Positions 16,840 to 24,540 of a stretch of DNA of 64,000 bases are shown piece by piece. The stretch covers positions 62,001 to 126,000 of the forward strand of contig NZ_QQWI01000009.1 of the NCBI RefSeq assembly GCF_004125825.1, in the 5' to 3' direction. Below the pieces are notes generated by a model. The model had not been told where the DNA came from. It did no database searches and saw nothing but the letters and a program-made list of their open reading frames with translations. Numbering within the stretch: position 1 is the stretch's first letter; every line of letters begins with the position of its first letter. Both the position numbers and the translations under genes were made by a program. The stretch is from Fusibacter sp. A1. GTDB taxonomy: Bacteria; Bacillota; Clostridia; Peptostreptococcales; Acidaminobacteraceae.

Positions 16840-17096
16840 TGCCGTACTCATCACGTCATTCGGCAAACGCGAAGTTGCTAGTTACTTTGCCTAGGACTTT
16901 ATAGAGGTTTGTCCTACCCTTTATCACTGCACTCATCACAGCGTTCAACAACACATCTTACTTTGAAAATATCTTGTTTAGGACTTTGTAGCGGTCTGTC
17001 CTACCCATTCTGTTTTATTCACCGCACTCATCACGGTGTTTGACAATCGCTCTAAAACAAAGCATGATCGCCTAGGACTTTATAGGAGTATGTCCA
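16840..17096. repeat. Imperfect tandem repeats with two conserved hairpins
   Basis: Three hairpin-A copies (AGGAC...GTCC; 16893-16915, 16980-17002, 17074-17096) alternate with three hairpin-B copies (16840-16858, 16925-16943, 17020-17038), unit length 87-94 bases. Hairpin B keeps its loop CACTCATCA (TACTCATCA in the first) while the stem changes: CACTG/CAGCG in one copy, CACCG/CGGTG in another, both still pairing. No open reading frame runs through. On the minus strand the region lies downstream of the small basic gene at 17150-17347 and may be part of its transcript. Not CRISPR: spacing and length do not fit. Confidence 0.75.
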
Positions 17097-17107
17097 ACCT
17101 TCTTGTT

Positions 17108-17165
17108 GCTTATGTACAACTGATAATCCATCACTGACATGATATGCTATCAGTTGTACATAAGC
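17108..17165. repeat. 18-bp perfect inverted repeat over a stop codon
   Basis: Arms 17108-17125 and 17148-17165 (GCTTATGTACAACTGATA and its exact complement) flank a 22-base loop that can itself pair ATCA/TGAT. On the minus strand the first arm covers the last four codons and stop of the 65-codon gene. There is no T-run after the second arm, so it is a poor intrinsic terminator but a good double-stranded RNA substrate. Confidence 0.85.
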
Positions 17166-17347
17166 TCTTTGTGTTTCGATTTTCTTGTGTAGTGCTTTTT
17201 TGACTGATGTACTCCGCAACCCGATTTCACTTGGCCTTCGTGAGCACCTAATTTTCCGGTAGTATTCATCATCAGTTTTTTTGTGTCAATAATCATCTTA
17301 TTGCCATTGTCGCCTGCTGCTTTCAGTACTGCTTTGTTTTTCGCCAC
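17150..17347 (-). CDS. Small basic protein; possible ribosome-rescue factor
   Basis: A 65-residue, strongly basic, soluble protein ending in GVHQSKKHYTRKSKHKELM. GTG start with AAGGAGAGG five bases upstream and a good sigma-A promoter 90 bases away, so it is a real gene. I do not recognise the family with certainty. Two points suggest an ArfA/BrfA-like rescue protein: small size with a C-terminal K/R-rich HYTRKSKHK stretch, loosely like the SYMRKGKH motif of ArfA, and a perfect hairpin exactly over the stop codon, the arrangement by which arfA-type genes make a non-stop message that is silenced while tmRNA works. Other small basic nucleic-acid-binding roles remain possible. Confidence 0.6.
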   Translation of the reverse strand: MAKNKAVLKAAGDNGNKMIIDTKKLMMNTTGKLGAHEGQVKSGCGVHQSKKHYTRKSKHKELMYN

Positions 17348-17439
17348 AGAAGCCTCTCCTTACTTTTGATTTCAAAATATACGAACTTTTCATATGAATC
17401 AGCGCTTAATGTCCGTAAATCGTTTTCGCCATCACAATC

Positions 17440-17469
17440 ATCATACCTCGATAACCAGTCGACTGTCAA
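17440..17469 (-). promoter_or_regulatory. Sigma-A promoter of the 65-codon gene
   Basis: Minus strand TTGACA, 18 bases, TATGAT; about 85 bases of leader before the GTG start. Confidence 0.75.
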
Positions 17470-17545
17470 GCGTTTTTTTATACTATTTTCATTTTATGAA
17501 TTTAAATGCCATTATAACATATATTTTACATATTTTGCGAAACAA

Positions 17546-17582
17546 TAAAAAATCCCTTATACTTAATCAGTACAAGGGATCT
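17546..17582 (-). terminator. Terminator of the 49-codon unit
   Basis: Minus strand stem ATCCCTTGTACT...AGTATAAGGGAT followed by TTTTTATTG. Ends the transcript started at about 17816. Confidence 0.85.
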
Positions 17583-17644
17583 GGATATCCTAAATTTCAC
17601 TATGCTATTCATTGCGCCTTATGACGCGACCATTATGTGTGCGT

Positions 17645-17794
17645 TCATAAAACAGCGGTACAGCATACCGACGTTCTTGTATTGACAAAGCCTATGATAA
17701 GAGGAACATGACAAACATGTCTATTTGCATTTGTGAAAAGCATTTTTGAATTCAAACGAACTAGTTTCTGATTAGTTAAGTCAAATTTAAACAT
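17645..17794 (-). CDS. 49-residue ORF with its own promoter and terminator
   Basis: Begins MFKFDLTNQKLVRL and ends VCCTAVL; three cysteines and two histidines, weakly hydrophobic second half, no recognised family. ATG 17794 has a near-perfect AAAGGAGG five to six bases upstream; a strong promoter lies 29 bases before and a terminator 63 bases after, giving a transcript of about 270 bases. This packaging is why I list so short an ORF. It could encode a small regulatory, toxic or membrane-active peptide, or be part of a dual-function small RNA. Confidence 0.5.
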   Translation of the reverse strand: MFKFDLTNQKLVRLNSKMLFTNANRHVCHVPLIIGFVNTRTSVCCTAVL

Positions 17795-17822
17795 GGTATT
17801 CCTCCTTTTTTAGTATTACCTA

Positions 17823-17851
17823 AGTATAGTTCGTGTTTTACCATCCGTCAA
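17823..17851 (-). promoter_or_regulatory. Sigma-A promoter of the 49-codon ORF
   Basis: Minus strand TTGACG, 17 bases, TATACT, followed within 30 bases by AAGGAGG and ATG. Confidence 0.75.
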
Positions 17852-17900
17852 CCATTATTTATAAATTTAATTTGCCCAGTTACCACTTGTCCTATACAGA

Positions 17901-18737
17901 TCAATTTACATAACTGTCCAAAATCTTCTGAAGCGTTCCATCTTCTCTGAGTTCGATTAGCTTTTCATCAAACTCATCTATAAGCTCTATAACACTACTT
18001 TTCGGACTGAACATCGTATAAAGGTTTGCGGTACGATATTCAGGTTCCAAGAACTTAATGTCATTTTGCAATCCGAGTTTTTTGGCAAGCGCCTGCACAG
18101 ATAACTTATTCTCCATTAGTATATCAATCCGTTTGTCTATTAGCTTCAATAAATTATGCTCAGTATCCTCAGCCTCTTCGACAGTCAAGAATTCATCCTT
18201 AACAGCCTGATCAAAAATATCTCCATGGGTATACCCTCGATTGATACCTATTGTATATCCCTTCATAGCCAAAATATCTCCCGAATACTCTATCCTTGAA
18301 TTTTTCAAAACAAATAGGTTGGTTTGGCTAGTTAAGACCGAAACATTACAAAATGTCGCAAACGTCTCTCTTTCAGCCGTTTTATTCACGTTGGTCAGCA
18401 CGTCGGCTTGCCCAAGTTCAATCAACTCGAGAGCGCGCTTAAAAGGGACAAACTGTACCTTCACCTCGTATCCCATACGCTCGAACGCTTCTTTAATAAC
18501 ATCCTGGCCAATACCTTTCACCTCACCGTCCTCTTCATATTCATACGGTTCCCACGTGCTTGCGACAACGTTGATTACCTTCTTACTCGTCACATCATCA
18601 ATAACTTCTACTTCTTCGGTAACCCCCTCAGTCACATTATGCACAGAATTATCTGTTGTCCCCTTTTCAGAGCAACCGACAAGACTGGCGATCAAATGCA
18701 AGCATATACAAAACACAATTATTCGATTGATTTTCAT
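17901..18737 (-). CDS. Extracellular amino-acid-type solute-binding lipoprotein
   Basis: A 278-residue SBP_bac_3 family protein. Signal with lipobox LVGC (Cys about 22), a linker of acidic residues, then the binding fold: STWEPYEYEEDGEVKGIGQD (domain start), DVIKEAFERMGYEVKVQFVP, QADVLTNVNKTAERETFATF, and a C-terminal FDEKLIELREDGTLQKIL helix. No permease or ATPase is next to it; instead its ATG follows the stop of a sensor kinase with no gap (TGAATG). It probably presents a ligand to that kinase or shares its signal, rather than feeding a transporter. Confidence 0.88.
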   Translation of the reverse strand: MKINRIIVFCICLHLIASLVGCSEKGTTDNSVHNVTEGVTEEVEVIDDVTSKKVINVVASTWEPYEYEEDGEVKGIGQDVIKEAFERMGYEVKVQFVPFKRALELIELGQADVLTNVNKTAERETFATFCNVSVLTSQTNLFVLKNSRIEYSGDILAMKGYTIGINRGYTHGDIFDQAVKDEFLTVEEAEDTEHNLLKLIDKRIDILMENKLSVQALAKKLGLQNDIKFLEPEYRTANLYTMFSPKSSVIELIDEFDEKLIELREDGTLQKILDSYVN

Positions 18738-20363
18738 TCAGTTCACCTTTTCCTCTTCATCCATTGGGAACTTGATGATAAAAGTCGTACCTTCCCCTAC
18801 TTTAGAACTGCATTCAATCGTTCCGTTAAGTCGCAGCGTCACTAAATTGTAAACGATGTGAAGTCCCAGTCCTAAGCCACCTAATGCTCCTCGTCTTGTT
18901 GTAAAGAACGGCTCGAATATCTTATCGCTCACTGAGGATTCCATGCCACATCCATTATCAGAAAAAGCCAAAACACAGGTGCTTTCTTGCCTTTCAAAGT
19001 CAATTATAATTTCCCCTACATCATCAGGTCCAAACGCATGTGTAATTGAATTGGTCACCAAATCTGTCAAAATTTCAGAAAGCGTCCCTGGATAGCTTTC
19101 AATCATTACGTTTTGATCACATTCCACTCGTAGAGTGAGTTTGCTGTTAACCAGCATAGGTCTCAAAGTATCCGCTATAAGAAGCAGGTTCTCTTTAACG
19201 TTAAAATACCGTTTGAAATCGATGGATTGCTCGGTTGATATCCTTCTGAATTTGTCGATGAGTACGGCTACCTTTTCAGCATTGACAAGAATGAGAGAGG
19301 ATGCCTCAACCGATTGAGTGAAATATTCCTCTATGGCTGATTTGGTCAAGGTCGATAGCTCATACTTGTTTTTGGCGTTTCTGCTAATCTCGTCCATATA
19401 GGATGCCGCAGTCAGGCACACCCCAACCGGAGTGTTTATCTCATGTGCGATTCCAATCACAATACTCCCCAGAGCAGCCATTTTTTCTGATTGAACCAAC
19501 TGCGACTGCGTCTCTTGCAGAGTGTCGACAGTGCTAGCCAGTTCATTATTGATGGCGATAAGTTCCTGATTCATCGCACTTAACTCCATCGTACGTTCCC
19601 CAACCTTGATTTCGAGATCATCCCTGGACTGTCTTATCTCCTCTTTAGAAACCGTCAGTTCCTGTAGCGCCTCATCACGTTCAGCTATCATGATTTGCAA
19701 ACTGTCTGCCATCAGATTGAATTCGATTGCCAGCGCGCCAAGCTCATCATTCGATTCCACCTCGATCCGTTCAGAAAGATCTCCATTCGCCAACCTTTTT
19801 GCGCCCAGTTCCAGCTGCTTGATCGGGATCACAAGCGTTCTGATCAGCAGTACGATCATCCCCCAGATGAACACGGCCGCAAGGACAAGTATGAAAAACG
19901 TCGCCCGGACTTCTTGCCAGATGGCTTTGTGTCTGTAGTAATCGGTAAAACCGATCGTTACAAGACCAATTTCACGATCGTTTTTTAAAATAGGCACTTG
20001 CATTGTCCTGATGTATTTTTCAGAATACATGCGTCCATCCAATATCTTCTTAAATATTTCGTTTTCATTCGATATCAAAACAAAGGCGACTTCACGATCA
20101 ATCAGCAGGGATTCACCAATCACTTCAGTTCCTTTTATGTCGTAGTTCCACATGACATCGGATAAGGCCACCCCAGCTAGGTTGCCAGTAGATGACACCT
20201 TCATCTCAAAGTCAGCTGTAATATTTTTTGTCGCACTGCTGATCTTATAATAGGTGATTAACGCGAACATGACCACCAAGATGCTCAAAATCATAACCAT
20301 TATTTTCTGACGCAGGCTCATATCTTTTGATATGCTTTTTATTTTTTCGTGAATCGTTCTCAT
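18738..20363 (-). CDS. Membrane sensor histidine kinase (orphan)
   Basis: 541 residues: span about 20-41, outer sensor domain about 42-148 (unrecognised), span about 150-172, HAMP about 173-226, long coiled coil to about 290, HisKA around GIAHEINTPVGVCLT (phospho-His about 310) and HATPase_c with N box LVTNSITHAFG, G1 FSDNGCGM, F box FEPFFTTR and G2 GLGLGLHIVY. No response regulator is encoded nearby, so its target is elsewhere. ATG has GGAGGACGTGGC upstream. Operon with the binding lipoprotein that follows at once. The kinase core resembles that of the kinase at 39866, including the HEINTP phosphorylation box. Confidence 0.92.
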   Translation of the reverse strand: MRTIHEKIKSISKDMSLRQKIMVMILSILVVMFALITYYKISSATKNITADFEMKVSSTGNLAGVALSDVMWNYDIKGTEVIGESLLIDREVAFVLISNENEIFKKILDGRMYSEKYIRTMQVPILKNDREIGLVTIGFTDYYRHKAIWQEVRATFFILVLAAVFIWGMIVLLIRTLVIPIKQLELGAKRLANGDLSERIEVESNDELGALAIEFNLMADSLQIMIAERDEALQELTVSKEEIRQSRDDLEIKVGERTMELSAMNQELIAINNELASTVDTLQETQSQLVQSEKMAALGSIVIGIAHEINTPVGVCLTAASYMDEISRNAKNKYELSTLTKSAIEEYFTQSVEASSLILVNAEKVAVLIDKFRRISTEQSIDFKRYFNVKENLLLIADTLRPMLVNSKLTLRVECDQNVMIESYPGTLSEILTDLVTNSITHAFGPDDVGEIIIDFERQESTCVLAFSDNGCGMESSVSDKIFEPFFTTRRGALGGLGLGLHIVYNLVTLRLNGTIECSSKVGEGTTFIIKFPMDEEEKVN

Positions 20364-20461
20364 GCCACGTCCTCCAATAACAGGTCTTCTAGCTCACCTT
20401 GATGCATGTATACCCGCTAAATCCATAAAAAAAGCATTTATTAGCAAACATAGGGTATGAC

Positions 20462-20506
20462 AAAAGGAGCACAGATCCTTTATTTAAAAGACCTATGCTC
20501 CTTTAG
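20462..20506 (-). terminator. Terminator at the end of the radical SAM gene
   Basis: Stem AAAGGAGCA / TGCTCCTTT with a 24-base loop that pairs partly; followed on the minus strand by TTTTGTCA. Overlaps the gene's stop codon. Confidence 0.75.
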
Positions 20507-21372
20507 AAGAACCGTTCTCTGTAAGCACATCGCCTACACAGCGCTTCCACCAATTTATTGTTTTCAAAGCCTCTAGCTATTGCTGTCGCCCTATCCGATG
20601 TGACAATGTTCTCAAAATCATCCTCTAGTATATTGCCTAGGGGCACAGCGCCTTCAGCATCCAAACAACATGGAACAACGACGCCAGTGGACAGTATGCC
20701 GATCTGGTGCCTTAACCCGTAGCAGGTCCCCCTTGTGGCAACCTCTTCGCGATTCATGCTCGGCCATTCAAACTCAGATCCCTTGCTGATGTAAACGTTA
20801 CTGCTGAGCTTATTTCCCTTTGTTTTAGAATCAGTAACCGTGATGGGTTCCGGCAAGTCCAGGAAAGCCTCGATATGATCCAGCATCCTTTGATTTTCTT
20901 TGCTTGCAGTAAGACTACTGTCGTCAAAGTTCCATAACCTCAGGTCAAAGAGAATTTTTGTGTCTCGCAGTCCTTTTTTTACAAAACTAAGCACCTTTTT
21001 CAGATAAGCCTCATAAGAGGATTCGTTGTCCATTTCTTCGAAGCTCTGAAGCGAAATGTTCACAAGCCGTACCGCTGGATTATCTAAAATCGCCTGTCCT
21101 TCTTTATCAAGCAATGTACCATTGGTTGTGATATTCACTTTTTTCTTATAAACTCGGCATAGATCAAGTATCTTCTTAAAATCGGAATGAAGCAGCGGCT
21201 CTCCTTTTATATGCAAATAGACATGTTCCCCATGTCCCTCTAATTTTTTTAACACCGTCTCAAAATCATCTGCAGACATGGTCTTGCCCTCCCTGTCAGA
21301 TGGTGGACAAAAACTGCAAGCAAGATTGCAAACATTTGAGATCTCAATAAAAATTCGTTTAAACTTTTTCAA
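20503..21372 (-). CDS. Radical SAM/SPASM-like protein
   Basis: A 289-residue radical SAM enzyme. CNLACSFC (about 14-21, CxxxCxxC) binds the S-adenosylmethionine cluster; HIKGEPLLH is the GGE-like motif, and NITTNGTLL follows. The C-terminal part has cysteines at GTCYGL, VVPCCLDAEG and LCRRCAYRE, as in SPASM domains that hold an auxiliary Fe-S cluster. Such proteins often modify peptides or mature enzymes; no precursor peptide was seen. Starts at TTG 21372 (GAGGTAAGG upstream); no ATG is available at the family start. Follows the esterase gene on the same strand after a terminator-like hairpin. Confidence 0.88.
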   Translation of the reverse strand: MKKFKRIFIEISNVCNLACSFCPPSDREGKTMSADDFETVLKKLEGHGEHVYLHIKGEPLLHSDFKKILDLCRVYKKKVNITTNGTLLDKEGQAILDNPAVRLVNISLQSFEEMDNESSYEAYLKKVLSFVKKGLRDTKILFDLRLWNFDDSSLTASKENQRMLDHIEAFLDLPEPITVTDSKTKGNKLSSNVYISKGSEFEWPSMNREEVATRGTCYGLRHQIGILSTGVVVPCCLDAEGAVPLGNILEDDFENIVTSDRATAIARGFENNKLVEALCRRCAYRERFF

Positions 21373-21396
21373 TTACCTTACCTCTGTCATATCATC

Positions 21397-21429
21397 ATAA
21401 AACTTCATCGAAATACTATACCGATGAAG
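21397..21429 (-). terminator. Terminator-like hairpin before radical SAM gene
   Basis: Minus strand stem CTTCATCG / CGATGAAG followed by TTTTATG, between the esterase stop and the radical SAM start. May reduce read-through in this gene group. Confidence 0.65.
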
Positions 21430-21440
21430 CTTAACCACTG

Positions 21441-22355
21441 TTATTCGACAAGCGAGTCGATAAACTCCCCTACTTCTGTCCAGGCCATCTTAGCTTCGGG
21501 GAGAAACTCCATTGCCATTTGAAAATCATGAAACATCCCCTCATAGATATGAAGCTTGACGCTCACACCGGACTCTTTCGCCTTTTTAGCGACATTGATC
21601 GAATCACTCAAGAGCATTTCATAACTTCCGGCCTGTATGAGCATAGGCGGAAATCCGTAAAAATCGCCAAACATCGGTGAGACATATGGTTTTTCCTCGT
21701 TTTCATCACCCAGATAGTCCCTATTGTAAAGCACCGAATCCCTTGTATTGCCGAACAAGGGATCTCTTTCAAAATTAAAGTCGTACGACTTCCCGCTGGC
21801 GGTCATGTCCGTCCATGGCGACATGGCGATAATCGCGCAAGGTAGCTTTCTAGCCTGCGTCTTCAGATACAAACAAAGCGCCATCGCAAGACCACCTCCA
21901 GCCGAGTCGCCTGCTACGATTATTTGATTTTCACTGTATCCGTTTTGCAAAAGCCACTCATAAGAGTCCAGCGCGTCTTCCAGCGCCGCAGGATAAGGAT
22001 CGTCCGGAGCGACACGATAATCGGGAGTAAGCACGCCGATTCCGTTTCCATACTCACTGTATAGTTTGGCCATATTGCGGTGTACGTTTCTAAGTCTACC
22101 GATATAACCGCCTCCATGCAGTTGAAGCACGACACGCTTTTGATTATGCCGGTAGTTTTTTATAAACTCCAGAATAAACTTTTCTCGAACGATAATCTCG
22201 CACTCATAGCCTCGAGGGCATTTCCACTGAGGTTCATCCACTTTGGTAAGATGCTCTCCCCTTCTCACTTTCTTACCGAATAGACGGCTTGAAGTGATCT
22301 TCGTGATCATGCGATGAGCGATTTTCCCCCTGATGCTGATCTTACCTTTTGACAT
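21441..22355 (-). CDS. HSL-family alpha/beta hydrolase (acetyl-esterase-like)
   Basis: A 304-residue alpha/beta hydrolase of the hormone-sensitive-lipase family: oxyanion motif LHGGGYIG (about 80-87), nucleophile elbow VAGDSAGGGLAMAL (Ser about 155), acid in the VSPMFGDFYGFPP/MLIQAG region and histidine in EGMFHDFQMA. Short-chain ester hydrolysis is expected. Starts with a basic N-terminus, no signal. GAGGTGACT precedes ATG. It lies five bases after the DUF6320 gene, which overlaps the acyltransferase gene, so an esterase and an acyltransferase are made together. Confidence 0.9.
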   Translation of the reverse strand: MSKGKISIRGKIAHRMITKITSSRLFGKKVRRGEHLTKVDEPQWKCPRGYECEIIVREKFILEFIKNYRHNQKRVVLQLHGGGYIGRLRNVHRNMAKLYSEYGNGIGVLTPDYRVAPDDPYPAALEDALDSYEWLLQNGYSENQIIVAGDSAGGGLAMALCLYLKTQARKLPCAIIAMSPWTDMTASGKSYDFNFERDPLFGNTRDSVLYNRDYLGDENEEKPYVSPMFGDFYGFPPMLIQAGSYEMLLSDSINVAKKAKESGVSVKLHIYEGMFHDFQMAMEFLPEAKMAWTEVGEFIDSLVE

Positions 22356-22359
22356 ATAG

Positions 22360-23025
22360 TCACCTCACATGAAATCTACGTTTCAATTCTGTCAGTGCCC
22401 GCCGTCCACCGATAATCAGTGTTCCAAGGAATAAGAAGACCGAATAGGCGCAAGCAATGAGACTCATATTGATATTGGTGAGATAACCCATATTATGAAG
22501 AATAAACGGCAAGGCGCTCCAAAGGATGGCAAGCAGCTCGATCATCATATAACTTTGCCAGTTACGCCAGTTGATCCACATCATCGCCACAATGCCTGTG
22601 TTAAGCAGAATGATCCCCCCTGGTAGAAAATAGTTCAATGACCATCCATCGAATCCGGTCAGCACATCGATGAGGATGATTCCTAAAATAGCAGTAAGGA
22701 TCAGCATGATTGTTTTTGTGACATACTCAAAATCATCCTTCAGGGCAAGCCTAAAGACGATAAAGACATAAAAGAGCACCACTCCTGTGACCACAGACCA
22801 GAGCGATCCTTCAAATGTCTTGTAGTTAAGATACATCAATAGCGTTTCAGCCACAATCGCTGCAAACGCATAGATTCTAACCCATAAATGAAGTCTTTTC
22901 GAGATCAACCTCACATCTGGATACATATTTTCAACATCTTGTGACTTTTCCAGTACGCATTTACAAAGTGGACATAGGGTAACTTCATCCTTTATCTCCA
23001 ATTTACACTGATTGCATCTACTCAT
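22360..23025 (-). CDS. DUF6320-type zinc-ribbon membrane protein
   Basis: 221 residues: an N-terminal zinc ribbon (CNQCKLEIKDEVTLCPLCKC, about 4-23, two CxxC knuckles), a short linker with YPDVRLISKRLHLW, then about six membrane spans and a basic tail. Clostridial genomes commonly pair this DUF6320 layout with a condensation-type acyltransferase and an HSL-family hydrolase, as here. Role unknown; a membrane platform for the acyltransferase is possible. ATG 23025 overlaps the end of the upstream gene by eight bases. Confidence 0.78.
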   Translation of the reverse strand: MSRCNQCKLEIKDEVTLCPLCKCVLEKSQDVENMYPDVRLISKRLHLWVRIYAFAAIVAETLLMYLNYKTFEGSLWSVVTGVVLFYVFIVFRLALKDDFEYVTKTIMLILTAILGIILIDVLTGFDGWSLNYFLPGGIILLNTGIVAMMWINWRNWQSYMMIELLAILWSALPFILHNMGYLTNINMSLIACAYSVFLFLGTLIIGGRRALTELKRRFHVR

Positions 23026-24346
23026 AATATGCACCATTGCTTTCTATCGACACTTCGATGCCTTCCTGCGCAAGTTTTCTAAAAAACCTGCGCTGAACGG
23101 ATGGGTTTGCCAAATAGGAACTGAAGGTAAATACCAGCGTATCCTGATAAGAGCAGATCAAACCCTTTAGGTTCTGCCCTTTGGACATGGCTACGATGGC
23201 GTTGATTTTTTCAACATAAGGCGCATATTCCTCCTTAAGCACGATGTTTCCGATATTGGATACCGTAGAAGTGTTTGCACGTGCGGCGAGCCTATAGACA
23301 TAATAGATCGCAAGCTTCTTGATTTCGAGCGGAATAGCCCGCATCAGAAGATTTTTTTCATTGGACACATTGTAAGAAATGATCTTTTCCAAGCGTTCCT
23401 TAGTGATCTGTCCCCTGAGGCTTTCCTTAATGACTTCCACTATCTCTTCAAATCCGTAGTTTTCTTTGTCGGCCTTGAACTCGGCAGAAACCATGACAAA
23501 GAAGTTTTTAGTTGTAATGGAATCGAAGTATCCTCGCAGATTGACCGGCACGGCGATTCGGATCGGTTTGTCTTCGATCTGCCCCTTGATGTATTCCATG
23601 TAGATGCTCCATGCGAACACCGAAACCAGATATTCGTTGATGCTCGCGCCGTATTTCCTGCATACTTCCTTTAGTTGTCCGACATTCATGTAACCGTGAA
23701 TGATTCCAAACTCACCGTTTTTCAGTTTGGAACCTTTCATAAGATAGGCCCTTTGCGACTGGTAACGTTTTACAGGCATCTTTTTAAAGTTACTCAAAAA
23801 ACTGTCTTCCCTGTTCATCGACGTGTCGCTGCTCAGAGCATCTGTCAGCTTATCACGTAGAACGGGATGCACAAGTCTCAGGTACTGGTAGGTCAGCTCC
23901 TTTAAAAAGTTCATTCCGCCCATTCCGTCTGTCAAGGCATGGAAGACTTCTAGGTTGATTCTTCGTTTATAGTAACTCACTCTGAATAGATAATGCTTAT
24001 TCTTGTTCTGTACGATATAGCGGCATGGGTAAGTGGACTCTTCCTTGACCCTAGGTGCCGCTTTTCCGTTTTTCTCGAAATAGTACCAAAAAATACCCTG
24101 ACGCAGCCTCACATTAAATCCTTTGAATTGAGGCAGGATCATATCCAAGGCCGTCTGAAGCTTTTCAGGATCGACTTCCTCCTTTAAAACCATGCTCATG
24201 CGGTAAACATTGGACATCTTTTCACCTGCGATTACAGGAAAAATATGTGCTGTATTATCAAGTTTATCCCACCAGATTTCCGCATCGCTTAAAAACTGGC
24301 TTCGTTTTAACCTATTGGCTTCTCTTCTTTTACTTTTTTCAGGCAT
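23018..24346 (-). CDS. Condensation-superfamily acyltransferase
   Basis: A 442-residue protein of the CoA-dependent acyltransferase/condensation superfamily (alcohol-acetyltransferase or PapA-like). The catalytic motif appears as FHALTDGMGG (about 134-143; HxxxDG, one His rather than the HHxxxDG of peptide synthetases), with a second-half segment PVNLRGYFDS similar to the family's DFG-like latch region. No carrier-protein domain. Expected to join an acyl group to an alcohol, sugar or lipid acceptor. First gene of the acyltransferase-DUF6320-esterase operon; ribosome site upstream of the ATG is weak (GGGATGATGGG). Confidence 0.82.
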   Translation of the reverse strand: MPEKSKRREANRLKRSQFLSDAEIWWDKLDNTAHIFPVIAGEKMSNVYRMSMVLKEEVDPEKLQTALDMILPQFKGFNVRLRQGIFWYYFEKNGKAAPRVKEESTYPCRYIVQNKNKHYLFRVSYYKRRINLEVFHALTDGMGGMNFLKELTYQYLRLVHPVLRDKLTDALSSDTSMNREDSFLSNFKKMPVKRYQSQRAYLMKGSKLKNGEFGIIHGYMNVGQLKEVCRKYGASINEYLVSVFAWSIYMEYIKGQIEDKPIRIAVPVNLRGYFDSITTKNFFVMVSAEFKADKENYGFEEIVEVIKESLRGQITKERLEKIISYNVSNEKNLLMRAIPLEIKKLAIYYVYRLAARANTSTVSNIGNIVLKEEYAPYVEKINAIVAMSKGQNLKGLICSYQDTLVFTFSSYLANPSVQRRFFRKLAQEGIEVSIESNGAYYE

Positions 24347-24540
24347 CTCTATCCATTCCCATCATCCCTTATCGTTAAGACCATCTACTCCAAAGTCCGC
24401 AAAATCACTATATCATATAATCGCTTTTTATTATAATTACCATACTTAGATGACGATTACACATCAAAATTGAGCTCAAAGGACACTGGTAAACGCTCCG
24501 TGTAAAGACTGCCGACAAAACCCAAGGTGACGATGCGTTT

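Noticed and set aside
16925-17038. Hammerhead ribozyme core
   Set aside because: The minus strand has GTGATGAGTG, close to CTGATGAG, but the CTGATGA box and the GAAA box are not present in the right order.
16840-17096. CRISPR-like array
   Set aside because: Units are imperfect, 87-94 bases apart, with no constant 25-40 base repeat and no cas genes.
17108-17165. Ordinary intrinsic terminator
   Set aside because: Neither strand has a T-run after the stem, the loop is 22 bases, and the stem starts inside the coding region.
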